NCBI GenBank assembly: GCA_029204225.1
Contig: MU832108.1
Coordinates: 1 to 64,000 of the forward strand
DNA: 64,000 bases
From: Diphasiastrum complanatum
Lineage: Eukaryota; Streptophyta; Lycopodiopsida; Lycopodiales; Lycopodiaceae
Direction: 5' to 3'
Shown: one piece after another, positions 33,106-43,467 of the stretch
How positions within the stretch are numbered: the stretch's first letter is position 1
Layout: each line of letters opens with the position of its first letter
The notes under the pieces: model-generated
What the model was told of the DNA's origin: nothing
The model's input: the letters and a program-made list of their open reading frames with translations, nothing else
Databases searched by the model: none
Made by a program: the position numbers and the translations under genes

Positions 33106-33681
33106 ACGGTATTGTGTCCTTTATCAAGCGTTTTAAACCCTTTCGTTTGATAGAGAGTCCTTTTGTCAAATTGAGTAACATCAAGATGGTAAAAGATGAA
33201 CGTGTACGAGACTATATCGAGCAATTCAAATGCTTAAAAATTCAAGTACAAGAACAGCCCTCCGAACAGATGCTCATCATCTGGTCTTTAGTCGGCCTTC
33301 CAAGATGGATCAGAAGCAAGCTTAAATCCAATGATGAATATACGAGCCTAAAGTTAGTTATGTCTGATGCCATCAAGGAGGAAGATGAAGGATCAGATGT
33401 TGACGAATCCAGGGAAAGAAGAGCACCACGTGCTCCTGTCCATCAGTCGAAGCCGATTGAGGACACCAAGATCAGCTTTGGAGATTCCAGTTGGAGTTGC
33501 TTAACAAGCAACATCAGCTACAAATGGAGAAATTCACCAATGAGTTGAAAACTACCCTGAAGTCTATCCAAAGCAGTATGTATGGTTAGCCAAACCCTGC
33601 ACAGGTACCTTATAGACGAAAACCAATATGGTGCCCACAATGCCGGGCTACGCACCCTGTTGATGGTTTGTCCTTCATATC
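33106..33681 (+). pseudogene. Ty3/gypsy gag, first half, split by copia insertion
   Basis: Plus-strand frame 33114-33548. It reads ESPFVKLSNIKMVKDERVRDYIEQF and QMLIIWSLVGLPRWIRSKLK, the C-terminal part of a gypsy capsid. After a frameshift comes a degenerate first zinc knuckle near 33630 (CPQCRATHP). The copia element at 33682 interrupts it; the gag resumes at 40041 with two more knuckle-like motifs. Strand and sequence differ from the adjacent minus-strand gag, so this is a separate element. Confidence 0.75.
33677..33681 (+). repeat. Target site duplication ATATC, left
   Basis: ATATC directly before the 5' LTR equals the 5 bp directly after the 3' LTR (40041-40045). Five bp is the usual copia duplication length. 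Confidence 0.95.
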
Positions 33682-34363
33682 TGTTAAAAATTCACAATTC
33701 TAGCTTGACTAGTTTTGGTCATATGACTTGTAAATAGTTAGATGGTCATGATGTGGCTTGTCACACGTGCCAAATAGCATAGGATTCCATTCATAAGGAT
33801 GTTCTCAAGTAGACCTAAGTGTTATAACCTTTGGAATGAGTCCAAATTATGCTTAGATACAAGGGAGAAAAAATAGGAGCTATTTTTGGTAATTTTTGCA
33901 TTGTTGAGGGATCTCCAAGATTCCAACCCTAACTTGGTAGGGATGAAAGATCCACCAAAATTAGCATTAGGGATAGGTTTAGGGCTACTCATACCTGCCC
34001 AAAACCGTGATGGATCATGTATATATAGGTGATGATATCTCACCAAAATCAATCAAGCAATTTCATGTTTTTTCTCTCATAATGGTGCAATTGCTCTCTA
34101 TGTTCATAATTGTTTGAGTACTTGTGATTACTAATGATTATAGGATTGAAGGTAGGTCTGGTGTACAGTACTCAGATTGTGGGAGGCCGTACTTTCACAC
34201 GTGTGAAGCCTTCTTCAAGGATTTGGGCCATTTAGTGAGGTTCAAGCATAGATTTTTGATGGATTTTGATGGTTCAACTTGTGCTAATCTTATGAAATCA
34301 TAATCTATTGTTTCCCTCATCATTTCAAGTGTTTTAGGATCCTTATGTGCTGTAATTTTTACA
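33682..34363 (+). repeat. 5' LTR of copia element
   Basis: Starts TGTTAAAAAT and ends AATTTTTACA. It has a TATA box GTATATATAGG (34019-34029) and, downstream of it in the transcribed part, the 14-bp palindrome TTCACACGTGTGAA (34194-34207). Confidence 0.97.
34019..34029 (+). promoter_or_regulatory. TATA box of copia 5' LTR
   Basis: GTATATATAGG in mid-LTR. It is conserved in the 3' LTR and aligned with similar boxes in the LTRs at 11179-11540 and 43468-44297. Confidence 0.7.
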
Positions 34364-34376
34364 TGGTATCAGAGCC
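34364..34376 (+). other. Primer-binding site (initiator Met tRNA)
   Basis: TGGTATCAGAGCC begins at the first base after the LTR. It is complementary to the 3' end of plant initiator methionine tRNA. Confidence 0.95.
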
Positions 34377-35174
34377 TAAAGGCTGAAATGAGCTAAATCC
34401 TTGGTTTTCATTCAATTTGATCACAAGTTTTGATCTAAATCTTGTGTAGATTGGATCTTAGCATCTAGTATTGATTCTAGAACTCAAAGTGAGTCAAATA
34501 CATTGGAGATTGGTGTTGTGTGACTTCATTTGCAGGTGTTTAGGTGTCTAAAACCAGAGGCAAAGTTGAATTCAATTCACATTACCAAGATAGCAAGTTT
34601 TGTTTGCTCCAAGCATTGATTTCTAAGCGAGTTTTGGAGGTGATTTCATAGAGGAGGCTTTCTAGCATTCAACGAGAGGGAAGGTCAGAGTTTTGGGGAC
34701 TCTTCAAGGCTGTTCTAAGGTGTAGTAGGCACCTCCTAAAGTGATTTAGGTTCAGTCCAACCATTGCTTGACTTATGCACCAAATTAGATCAATTTTTCA
34801 TCAATTTTGATCATTTTTTGCTTGTGATTGGATAGTAGATTGTGTTGCATCCTCATTAAGTTCCATTTAGATCTTTTACAAGTGATTTTGGAAGTATATT
34901 AGGTTGCTGAAATTCACTCTTGATCAGATCATTTGGAAGCTTTAATGTTCTTTATAGAAAGAGGGGCAATTCTACTAGTATTGTCTACTTCAATCAAGCA
35001 AGTGCATTGTTTCTAGTATTCTATGATTTGATTTTGTTAGATATCATTCTTAGATCTTTATAGGAAGTCTATTACTGATCTTTTCAGGTCCCTAAGAAGT
35101 GGGATAAGGTAGACCTTCAATCAAATCAATAGAAGTAACCTTCATTTGTGTCAAGTCCTTGATTAGGAGACTAG
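34377..35174 (+). other. Leader of copia element
   Basis: About 800 bp of untranslated sequence between the primer-binding site and the gag ATG. It contains stops in all frames and presumably carries packaging signals. No motif is recognisable. Confidence 0.7.
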
Positions 35175-35783
35175 ATGGCATCTATAAATGCATATCTTTT
35201 GGATACTAATGAAAGGCTCAACAAAACTAACTATTCCATATGGAAAGTTAGAATGGAATCTATCATGATCATGCAAGATCTGATGGAAATTGTAAATGGT
35301 AAGGAGGGTGAACCTATTCATCCTCAAAAAAAAGCCAAATACATCAAGAGGTGCAATGTTGCACTACATTGCATAAAAATGAATGTTGCAAATGAACTCT
35401 TAAGAGAGGTAGGAGATTGCACTTCAGCTCAAGATGCTTGGGAGACTTTGCAAAAGGTCTATGAATCCAAGAACCAAACTAGAATGTTAGCTTTGAAGAA
35501 TCAAATCTATAGAAGCTATCAAAAGAAAGGAGAGAGTGCACATACTTTTGTCCTAAGAGTAAAGGAATTGAACAAAGAGCTAGCCTTTATAGGTGACCCT
35601 ATCAAAGATGAAGAGCTTGTTCAACTCATATTGAATGGACTAAGCTTTGAATTTGACAATTTGGTTCAGGGATATGCAATTATGGGTAAGCTACCCATAC
35701 TTGAAGAACTCCAAGGCACACTCATGGCCGAGGAATCAAGAAGGAGCCAAATGCAAGAGAGGATGGAGAAATACTTACTGTAA
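35175..35783 (+). CDS. Copia Gag, interrupted (202 codons before premature stop)
   Basis: Starts MASINAYLLDTNERLN, followed by NYSIWKVRMESIM, CIKMNVANELLREVGD, WETLQKVYE and LGSFEFD-type end signals (LNGLSFEFDNLVQGY). This is the copia gag capsid (UBN2 type). Gag forms the particle in the cytoplasm. It stops at 35781 only because of an insert; beyond the insert the same frame continues at 35934 with KAFITNENFHKHP into the zinc knuckle of the pol ORF. Gag and pol therefore once formed a single frame, as in other copia elements. Confidence 0.92.
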   Translation: MASINAYLLDTNERLNKTNYSIWKVRMESIMIMQDLMEIVNGKEGEPIHPQKKAKYIKRCNVALHCIKMNVANELLREVGDCTSAQDAWETLQKVYESKNQTRMLALKNQIYRSYQKKGESAHTFVLRVKELNKELAFIGDPIKDEELVQLILNGLSFEFDNLVQGYAIMGKLPILEELQGTLMAEESRRSQMQERMEKYLL

Positions 35784-35932
35784 ATAGAAGCCAACCAGCT
35801 CTGATACCATGTGAAAAATACAGATCCTAAGTGGATCTAAGCTCCAAGATCATTGGCTTGAATGCTTGCACTCCAAACTACATAAGCTAGGAATTGGCAA
35901 CACATTCTATGCTACCTAGAATGCAAAGAACT
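35776..35932 (-). repeat. Insert with antisense primer-binding site and LTR end
   Basis: About 150 bp flanked by ACTT on both sides that interrupts gag. On the minus strand it carries TGGTATCAGAGCT (35809-35797) preceded by an LTR end ATTTTTCACA. It resembles the LTR/primer-site junctions at 43468 and 51691 and not this element's own LTR. The rest of the insert is of unknown origin. Its exact borders are uncertain by a few bases. Confidence 0.7.
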
Positions 35933-36134
35933 TGATCAAAAAGCATTTATCACAAATGAAAACTTCCACAAACATCCCATCCAAGGTGGATATGACCAAG
36001 CTCTCTTCACCAAAGGCAAAGGCAAGTCCAAAGGCAAAGGATCAACATTCAAGAAGTCTACAAAGCTTGAGGATCAAGAAGGACCCCCAAAGGCATCTCC
36101 ATCAACCACCAAAGTCAAGAAGGACAAATCAAAG

Positions 36135-39100
36135 GTGAAGTGCTACTATTGTAGCAAGATGGGGCATTATGCCTCGGAATGCTTCAAGAGGAAGCAAGAT
36201 CAAAGCCAAGCCAACATGAGCAAAGAGGAGGAGGAGGAGAGTTCACATGAGGACTCTCTCATGATGTCCATATTTTCTTCAACAAGCTTCAAAGGAGAAG
36301 ATCCTTGGTGGATTGACTCGGGTGCTAGTTCACACATGACTAGTAAAAGGGAGTTTTTCTCTTCTCTCTTATCTTATGATGGACCTATAAAGTCTATCTA
36401 TACAGCAAATGATGAAGCTTGTAAGATTGAAGGAGTTGGTAGCATTCCCCTTTTCTTAGGATCTTCCAAAAAGATCAACATAGAAGGTGTTTTGTACATT
36501 CCTACAATAACAAAGAATCTACTAAGTGTTGGCCAAATGGTAGACAATGGTTTCAATGTTGACTTTGCTTCAAATGAATGTTTCATCAAGAAGAAGGGTA
36601 AGATAGTGGCTAAGGGCACTAGACTTGGCAAACTTTATAAGCTGGATGCATTTGTGGATACTAATGTTGTCATGTTGGCCGAGAAGAGCAAGATATCTAC
36701 CTTTACTTTATGGCACAAAAGACTTGGACATGTCAACTCGGGTTCCATGGAGGCTATGATCAAGGAGGAGTATGCTTTAGGCCTACCAAGGTCTATTGGG
36801 AAGGAAGACAAGGTTTGTGAAGCTTGTGCCTTATCCAAGGCACATAAGAAGGTGTTTCCTAAATCCATCACAAAGTCATCTCATCCTCTTGAACTCATAC
36901 ACTCGGATGTGCACATTGCTAGCACCAAATCTAATGGAGGTTCATCCATGTTTTTAACCTTCATTGATGACTACTCAAGATATTGTTGGGTGTTCTTACT
37001 TTCCTTCAAGTCTCAAGTATTTGATACTTTTGTAAAGTTCAAGTTGTTTGTGGAAAAGCATCATAATCATAGCATCAAGATTCTTAGAAGTGACAATGGT
37101 GGAGAATTCATCTCCAATGAGTTCAAGGCCTTTTGTGAGGAGGAAGGGATCAAGAAAGAGACTTCTTGTCCTTACACTCCTCAACAAAATGGAGTTGCTG
37201 AAAGAAGGAATAGAACATTATGTGAATGTTCTAAGGCTTTAAGATTAGATGCTTGTTTGCCCAAATCCTTTTGGGGTGAGTCTCTTGTATGTGCAAACTA
37301 CTTGATGAATAGGGTGTCTTGCAAAGCAATTGAAGGCAAAACTCCTTATGAGATGTTGTATGGAAAGAAACCCAATCTTAATCACTTGAAAGTTTTTGGG
37401 TGTATATGTTATGTGCATGTGCCATTGGAAACAAGAACCAAGGAGGATCCATCTTCCACAAGAGGGATCATGCTTGGATATGCAAGCTCAAGCAAGGGCT
37501 ACAAAGTCTATCTCCCATCCTTGAACAAATTTGTTGTTTCAAGGGATGTCATCTTTGATGAACATCATATGCATATGCTTGAAGAAGGCTCAAGTGCTCC
37601 AACAATCAAGAAGAAGATGGCCGAGGAGCAAGATCTTGGTTTTGAGGAGGAGCTCATGGAGGAGCAAGCACCAAACCCACCTATCACACCAAGGAGATCT
37701 TCAAGGGCAAAAGTGGAGCCATCAAGGCTCACATATCAAGGAAAAGGACAGCAAGTTGAGGGTATCTCATCCACTTCTTATGCTTTATCTAGTTTTGAAG
37801 AACCATCTAATGTTGAAGATGCATTGAACTCCAAAGAATGGTATAAAGCTATGTTGGATGAGTATGATGCCTTGATTGAGAATGAAACTTGGTTGCTTGT
37901 TGAGAGACCTCAAAGGAATGTAATAGGATGCAAGTGGGTCTTCAAGCTTAAGTTGAATGCAAATGGGAGTGTTAACAAACATAAAGCAAGATTAGTTGCA
38001 AAAGGTTATGCTCAAGAGAGAGGGATAGACTATGAGGAAACTTTTGCACCCGTGGCCAAGATGGTCACAATAAGACTAATCATTGCACTTGCATCACATT
38101 TTGGATGGATTCTATGTCAAATGGATGTCTCTAATGCTTTCTTGAATGGTTTTTTGGAAGAGGATATCTATATGGAGCAGCCACAAGGGTTCATCAAGCA
38201 TGGAATGGAGAACAAAGTATGCCATCTCCAAAGAAGCATCTATGGCTTGAAGCAAGCCTCGAGATCTTGGAATTCAAGACTACATTGCTATCTTATTTCA
38301 CTTTCTTTTGTTCAAAGTGAATATGATCCCACTCTTTACATTAAGTTTGATGATGTTGGTATTGTACTTTTACTCATTTATGTAGATGACATCATCATTA
38401 GTGGAAATAGTGTTGATGGTATTGAAAAAATCAAGATAGATCTATCCTTAGAGTTCAAGATGGTAGATCTAGGGTGTCTTCACTTAATCTTAGGCATAGA
38501 AGTACTTAGAGGGTCTGATTTTATCTTTATAAGTCAAGTAAACTATGCTCAAAGTCTTTTGAAGAAGTTTAAGATGGAAGTATGCAAAAGTGTTGACACA
38601 CCAATGGAGCAAGATGTAAAAGTGCCAAATGAAGATGATGAAAGATCCTTCATGGACATCACTTTGTTTAGGCAACTTATAGGTTCCTTAATGTGGATCA
38701 CTATAACTAGACCAGATCTTAGCTTTAGTGTATGTAGGTTGAGCCAATCCATGCAAAAGCCATTGAATATCCATTGGAAAAAGGCTAAGAGGATTCTAAG
38801 ATACATCTCGGGTACATTGGATTTTGGGATTCTATATAGAGGAGATGTGATTAACCTTCATGCATTTAGTGATTCAGATTTTGCAGGGGACAAGAGGGAT
38901 AGGAAATCAACAAGTGCCTATTCAACTTTCATAGGAGAAGGTGTGGTTTCATGGCTTTCAAAAAAGCAAGAAACTATATCTCTATCTTCAACCGAGGCCG
39001 AGTACAAAGCTTTGACAACCACTACAAAGGAGGTACTTTGGATCAAGAGATTATTGGTGGAACTAAAGATCATGGATTCAGAGGAGGCACCAATCATCTA

Positions 39101-39344
39101 CAATGACAATATATCAGCCCAACACCTTGCATCTAACCCAATCTTCCATGCAAGATCTAAGCACATTGAGATATGCCATCACTTTGTGAGAGAAATGGTG
39201 CAAGCCAAGGAGATTGCTTTGGAGCATGTTCCAAGCAATGAATGTGTAGCTGATCTACTTACTAAACCACTTCAAAAGACACCTTTTATGAAGTTCAGAT
39301 CATCACTTGGAGTGATTAGTAAAGCAATGATTGAACCAAGCTAG
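36135..39344 (+). CDS. Copia Pol polyprotein (knuckle, protease, integrase, RT, RNase H), 1069 aa
   Basis: Open throughout. Residues 3-16 are a CX2CX4HX4C knuckle. The protease active site is DSGASSHM at 61-68. A GAG-pre-integrase segment starts near W193 (LWHKRLGHVN). The integrase core has D258 (LIHSDV), D320 (RSDNGGEF) and E356 (NGVAERRNR), a D-D35-E spacing. The RT carries LVAKGYAQERGIDYEETFAPV, DVSNAFLNG and YVDD at 749-752. RNase H has FSDSDFAGD (D913), STEAEYKAL and ends DLLTKPLQ. All catalytic residues I can check are present. The Met at 36135 is internal to the original Gag-Pol frame. This is a domesticable or trans-acting source of RT, but Gag is broken in this copy. Confidence 0.97.
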   Translation: MKCYYCSKMGHYASECFKRKQDQSQANMSKEEEEESSHEDSLMMSIFSSTSFKGEDPWWIDSGASSHMTSKREFFSSLLSYDGPIKSIYTANDEACKIEGVGSIPLFLGSSKKINIEGVLYIPTITKNLLSVGQMVDNGFNVDFASNECFIKKKGKIVAKGTRLGKLYKLDAFVDTNVVMLAEKSKISTFTLWHKRLGHVNSGSMEAMIKEEYALGLPRSIGKEDKVCEACALSKAHKKVFPKSITKSSHPLELIHSDVHIASTKSNGGSSMFLTFIDDYSRYCWVFLLSFKSQVFDTFVKFKLFVEKHHNHSIKILRSDNGGEFISNEFKAFCEEEGIKKETSCPYTPQQNGVAERRNRTLCECSKALRLDACLPKSFWGESLVCANYLMNRVSCKAIEGKTPYEMLYGKKPNLNHLKVFGCICYVHVPLETRTKEDPSSTRGIMLGYASSSKGYKVYLPSLNKFVVSRDVIFDEHHMHMLEEGSSAPTIKKKMAEEQDLGFEEELMEEQAPNPPITPRRSSRAKVEPSRLTYQGKGQQVEGISSTSYALSSFEEPSNVEDALNSKEWYKAMLDEYDALIENETWLLVERPQRNVIGCKWVFKLKLNANGSVNKHKARLVAKGYAQERGIDYEETFAPVAKMVTIRLIIALASHFGWILCQMDVSNAFLNGFLEEDIYMEQPQGFIKHGMENKVCHLQRSIYGLKQASRSWNSRLHCYLISLSFVQSEYDPTLYIKFDDVGIVLLLIYVDDIIISGNSVDGIEKIKIDLSLEFKMVDLGCLHLILGIEVLRGSDFIFISQVNYAQSLLKKFKMEVCKSVDTPMEQDVKVPNEDDERSFMDITLFRQLIGSLMWITITRPDLSFSVCRLSQSMQKPLNIHWKKAKRILRYISGTLDFGILYRGDVINLHAFSDSDFAGDKRDRKSTSAYSTFIGEGVVSWLSKKQETISLSSTEAEYKALTTTTKEVLWIKRLLVELKIMDSEEAPIIYNDNISAQHLASNPIFHARSKHIEICHHFVREMVQAKEIALEHVPSNECVADLLTKPLQKTPFMKFRSSLGVISKAMIEPS

Positions 39345-39358
39345 ATAGTGAGGAGGAG
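39345..39358 (+). other. Polypurine tract of copia element
   Basis: GATAGTGAGGAGGAG-like purine run between the pol stop codon and the TG of the 3' LTR. Confidence 0.9.
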
Positions 39359-40040
39359 TGTTAAAAATTCACAATTCTAGCTTGACTAGTTTTGGTCATA
39401 TGACTTGTAAATAGTTAGATGGTCATGATGTGGCTTGTCACACGTGCCAAATAGCATAGGATTCCATTCATAAGGATGTTCTCAAGTAGACCTAAGTGTT
39501 ATAACCTTTGGAATGAGTCCAAATTATGCTTAGATACAAGGGAGAAAAAATAGGAGCTATTTTTGGTAATTTTTGCATTGTTGAGGGATCTCCAAGATTC
39601 CAACCCTAACTTGGTAGGGATGAAAGATCCACCAAAATTAGCATTAGGGATAGGTTTAGGGCTACTCATACCTTCCCAAAACCGTGATGGATCATGTATA
39701 TATAGGTGATGATATCTCACCAAAATCAATCAAGCAATTTCATGTTTTTTCTCTCATAATGGTGCAATTGCTCTCTATGTTCATAATTGTTTGAGTACTT
39801 GTGATTACTAATGATTATAGGATTGAAGGTAGGTCTGGTGTACAGTACTCAGACTGTGGGAGGCCGTACTTTCACACGTGTGAAGCCTTCTTCAAGGATT
39901 TGGGCCATTTAGTGAGGTTCAAGCATAGATTTTTGATGGATTTTGATGGTTCAACTTGTGCTAATCTTATGAAATCATAATCTATTGTTTCCCTCATCAT
40001 TTCAAGTGTTTTAGGATCCTTATTTGCTGTAATTTTTACA
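39359..40040 (+). repeat. 3' LTR of copia element
   Basis: 682 bp, the same length as the 5' LTR with three differences. The palindrome TTCACACGTGTGAA is at 39871-39884. Confidence 0.97.
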
Positions 40041-40500
40041 ATATCAGCCTATCCAAGCACATACAGTCCAACAATATGAAGAACACCCGTCACAATCTTG
40101 ACATTCCTTGACTTATCATGAATATCCACCTGAAAGTCCGGAACCATTAGCCATAAAAGATGGCTATGTCGTTATACAAGGGCCACTGAACAACAGATGT
40201 TTCATCTGTGGTGAAACCGGCCATTTCATGGTTGATTGGCAGTCAAGACCAAGTACCACGCCGAGTGTCCTGACTGTGTCAAAAAACACAGTTTCAAAGA
40301 CTACCCAAAACAACCCAACAAGATCCTACCTCCTAACACGTCAGTTATGAATCACAATAGGATCCTCACGAGAACACCACACGAGCACCATAGCACCCAA
40401 CCGCTCTATCTGTTGCTCACTCGAGGCGTTTCTTGCAAACTTCTACATTACCATGCAATTCACCAACTCCATAATGCAAAAAGACACTAATATGAAATGA
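40041..40500 (+). pseudogene. Ty3/gypsy gag, second half, after copia insertion
   Basis: Begins with the ATATC duplication and continues the gag interrupted at 33681. It has a CFICGETGHFMVDW knuckle, in which the last Cys is replaced by Trp, and in another frame CPDCVKKHSFKDYP, which has also lost its last Cys. Frameshifts separate them. Short degraded stretches that might be protease follow to about 40690. Confidence 0.7.
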
Positions 40501-43176
40501 GTCCTTGTATGAGGAAACTGAAACCGATATTCCAGATAGAAATTCGGTTTTGAATCTCTTGCTTAGAGAGGTCCTCGGGACATAGTACCTCAACCATAAT
40601 TGCATCTCAAGCTATATCTTACAACATCTACTATCAACGATGGTAGATTCAGTGTCACTATTCCTGCCTTGTTTTTGACAAGAGCTTATGAGAGTTCTTT
40701 CATTACTCTACAAGATCAATAGAAACATGAAATTGTCCAGGTGAATTATACATGTTGATGAATGACTTTTTGTTTGGCAAGTGCTCTACAACTTTCACTC
40801 TCTGTAACATTGGTATCTTCCTTGTTTATTTTTTGTCACTTTTTGATTTGGTAATTTCTTCTAATTGCATCTCTTTTTCTAGATTTGTTTTTAGTTCCTC
40901 AAGGATAGCCATTGAACATGAGACATCATGTGGCGTATCTCAAGAATAACTTGTCATTCCTCTATCAATCTTGAAATTACCTTATTCAGAGTTTCGGATT
41001 TTTGAGCATATTCCAAATCTGCGAAGTACAGATCACGTCAGAGTTGATTCTTGCATCTCATTGCCATATTAATATTCGAATCAACTACAGCAAGATCGAA
41101 ACAAATTTAGTTAAAATTTGTTCAATCTTTAGTCCAATCACATGTTCAACGTGTTTTCAACTACGTGTTCCACACGCCAATCCAATCTTGAGCATGAACA
41201 GCTACCAACAACACATCCCCACCAACAAATTTTGGGGGGGAGAGAGAGTGGATCTGCTTGGATCCACTGAAGCAGTTACACCACCGACAACAACATCAAC
41301 AAGATCGACAACCAAGGTCACAAGTCAAATATGAAAATGACAAGGCTAAAGAAGACAGATGGGCAATCCAAAGAGACTCAACCTGAAGAAGTACCCTAGT
41401 CACGACAAAGATCCTTCAGAAAGAGAAACACAAGCATTGGAAAATCAGTCTCCTTCTTCAACCGGCCTCTTGCCATACTTCTGCGCCCATTCTCATGCCT
41501 ATCGTCCACACCATCTACTGATGTCACCACCTCCACCCTACCTTCCATCTGTTTGTTTATCATCAGTTCACTGTTCTTCTGAGAAATCTCTAGCTTTTAT
41601 AGTCTTATCGAAGCAGCTAAAAGATTATTGCAAGTGTCTTGCGGAGACTAACTACCACCTATAATGGTTAATCAGCCAAATGAAGATCTAAGAAGCAGGT
41701 GAAGCAGCTAGAAGACATAATAAATTAAGCAAAGAAGCTGAGGAGGAAAGGACAAATCTTAAGCAATAGTTGAGTCAGATCGATCTTGATCAAAAGAAAC
41801 TCTCTAGAGAAAAGATATTTGAATCCCCTCTTATGAAGCCCAAAGAGATCCAAAAGGAATGGATCAAAAGAAAGAGCTACAGAAAAAGAAAGATGAAGAC
41901 AACCTCCTCACCCAGCAAGTGGTGGTCAAAGCTTGACATTGCAAGGGTCCAAGGCTGCAACTGTAGAACTATCAGTTCTTTCACCCTTCCACCAAGCCTT
42001 CATCATGTTTCCTTACCATTACCAAACCGTCCACCCAAATATGTTCCTACCACCAATTTTTTTATGATGAGCCCATTTCCTTGAGACTGAAATTCGAAGT
42101 TTGTGCAACCTGCAAGATGAAGGTTTTTCTTGAGACCAGAACTTCAACTGAGAGAAGAACCACGGAAACACCCAGAAGCAAATGGAGGATACAGACCTCC
42201 CAGATGTATATATAAAGATGAAACCATCAATGACAGATACAAGTGATAAAAGAAAAAGACACACTAGGAAAGCACTCGAGCATGCAGGCTGTGAAGCACT
42301 CATGCTAATGATTTTTGTTGTGTGTTTCTAGCTGTTTCCATTTCTATGTTCTTGTCTTAATAGTTATGGTTTCTCCATTAGCATGCATCTTGAGCTTTTG
42401 AGCTAACCCCTCAGCTCTACCTCTCTCTTTCTCTCTTTTCCATCTTTCTCTTCTATTCTACCCTTCCCTTTCACCAACAATCATGATGAAGTTAGTTTAG
42501 GAAATTAGAGTTCGTGTGAGTAGTGTTAGTGGAGGTAGAGTTACATAAAAAGTAGGGAACTAACTAGATATTGTGCTTCAAAGAGCTAATGCCACTTAGA
42601 AAGATTTGATCACCTAGGAAGAGACAAACTCTCCACCAATAACAACACATAGTGAGCTTCTAGATCTTGCCCTCTACAAAGGAAGGAACTCCTAGAAAAT
42701 TGGATCTCTCTCTACACATTTGCCATAGACACCTTAATGACTCTTTTCAAACCTTACAGTCACTCAAACAAATTGAGTAGGATATAACAATGTGACTTGG
42801 ATCTCAATCTCTTTTCTAGAACTCTCAATTTAAGCCAATCTATGTCAAATTCTACAAAAGATTTGAATAGATGCTCTATATGCACTAGAAACTAATAAAG
42901 GTTTCACTTGGAGGACAGATCCAAGGATGTTTTCTAGAAAATTGATGCTTCTAAACTTGACCCTATCACTCTTGAACAAATCTAGAGTGATGGTACAATG
43001 GATTACAATCTCTCACCTTGCATATCACTCCTTAATCTATGATTTTTAGCAAAATCTCTATCAACTTCAACATGCACTCAAAAAATCAGAGATGATCAAT
43101 TAATGCACCTATTTCAAGCTTCAAATTTAATTTCTTGGCTGATCTAATCCAAGAACTAATCAAGGGATTAGATTCT
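40501..43176. other. Decayed sequence, no gene recognised
   Basis: Only chance frames. Pro/Ser-rich frames at 41359-41664 and a Lys-rich frame at 41770-42084 might be very old gag or linker sequence, but no family motif is left. No LTR ends were identified. Confidence 0.4.
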
Positions 43177-43467
43177 CTATAGAAAATGCTTGATTTTCCA
43201 CCAAAAATCTCTCAAATTGGGTGTGTGAGTCAAATTGTACAAAATTTTGAATTTTCTCAGCCAAAACCGGAGCTGTACGGCCTCACACGTGTGAAAAGGG
43301 TTCCTACAGCCCACAACAAGATTTGGACCAAAAATTTTGAGGATAGCTATCAAATCCAACTCGCTACACAAAATTTGACTAGTTTCCAAAAAACTGCTAA
43401 TTTTGGCTTTGATTTGGATTAAACCTATCAATTTCAACAAAAACTCTTGTACTTGGATCTGATACCA
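43177..43467 (-). other. Leader and primer-binding site of minus-strand copia
   Basis: On the minus strand TGGTATCAGATCC (43467-43455) follows the LTR end directly, with one difference from the usual initiator-Met site. The leader continues to lower coordinates and includes another CTCACACGTGTGAA word (about 43282-43295). No gag is recognisable. Confidence 0.7.

Larger units (their letters stand above)
33682..40040 (+). mobile_element. Near-complete young Ty1/copia retrotransposon
   Basis: A 6359-bp element with 682-bp LTRs, an initiator-Met primer-binding site, gag, a 1069-codon open pol, a polypurine tract and an ATATC duplication. The two LTRs differ at three positions that I can find (the GCCC/TCCC site near 34001 and 39678, AGATT/AGACT near 34175, and ATGTG/ATTTG near 34347). 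It landed in a gypsy gag, which is readable on both sides. Gag is broken by an insert of about 150 bp (35776-35932), so this copy alone could not make Gag-Pol. Confidence 0.96.

Noticed and set aside
34364-34376. TGGTATCAGAGCC words as possible tRNA genes
   Set aside because: They are only the complement of a tRNA 3' end next to LTR ends, that is primer-binding sites. No cloverleaf surrounds them.
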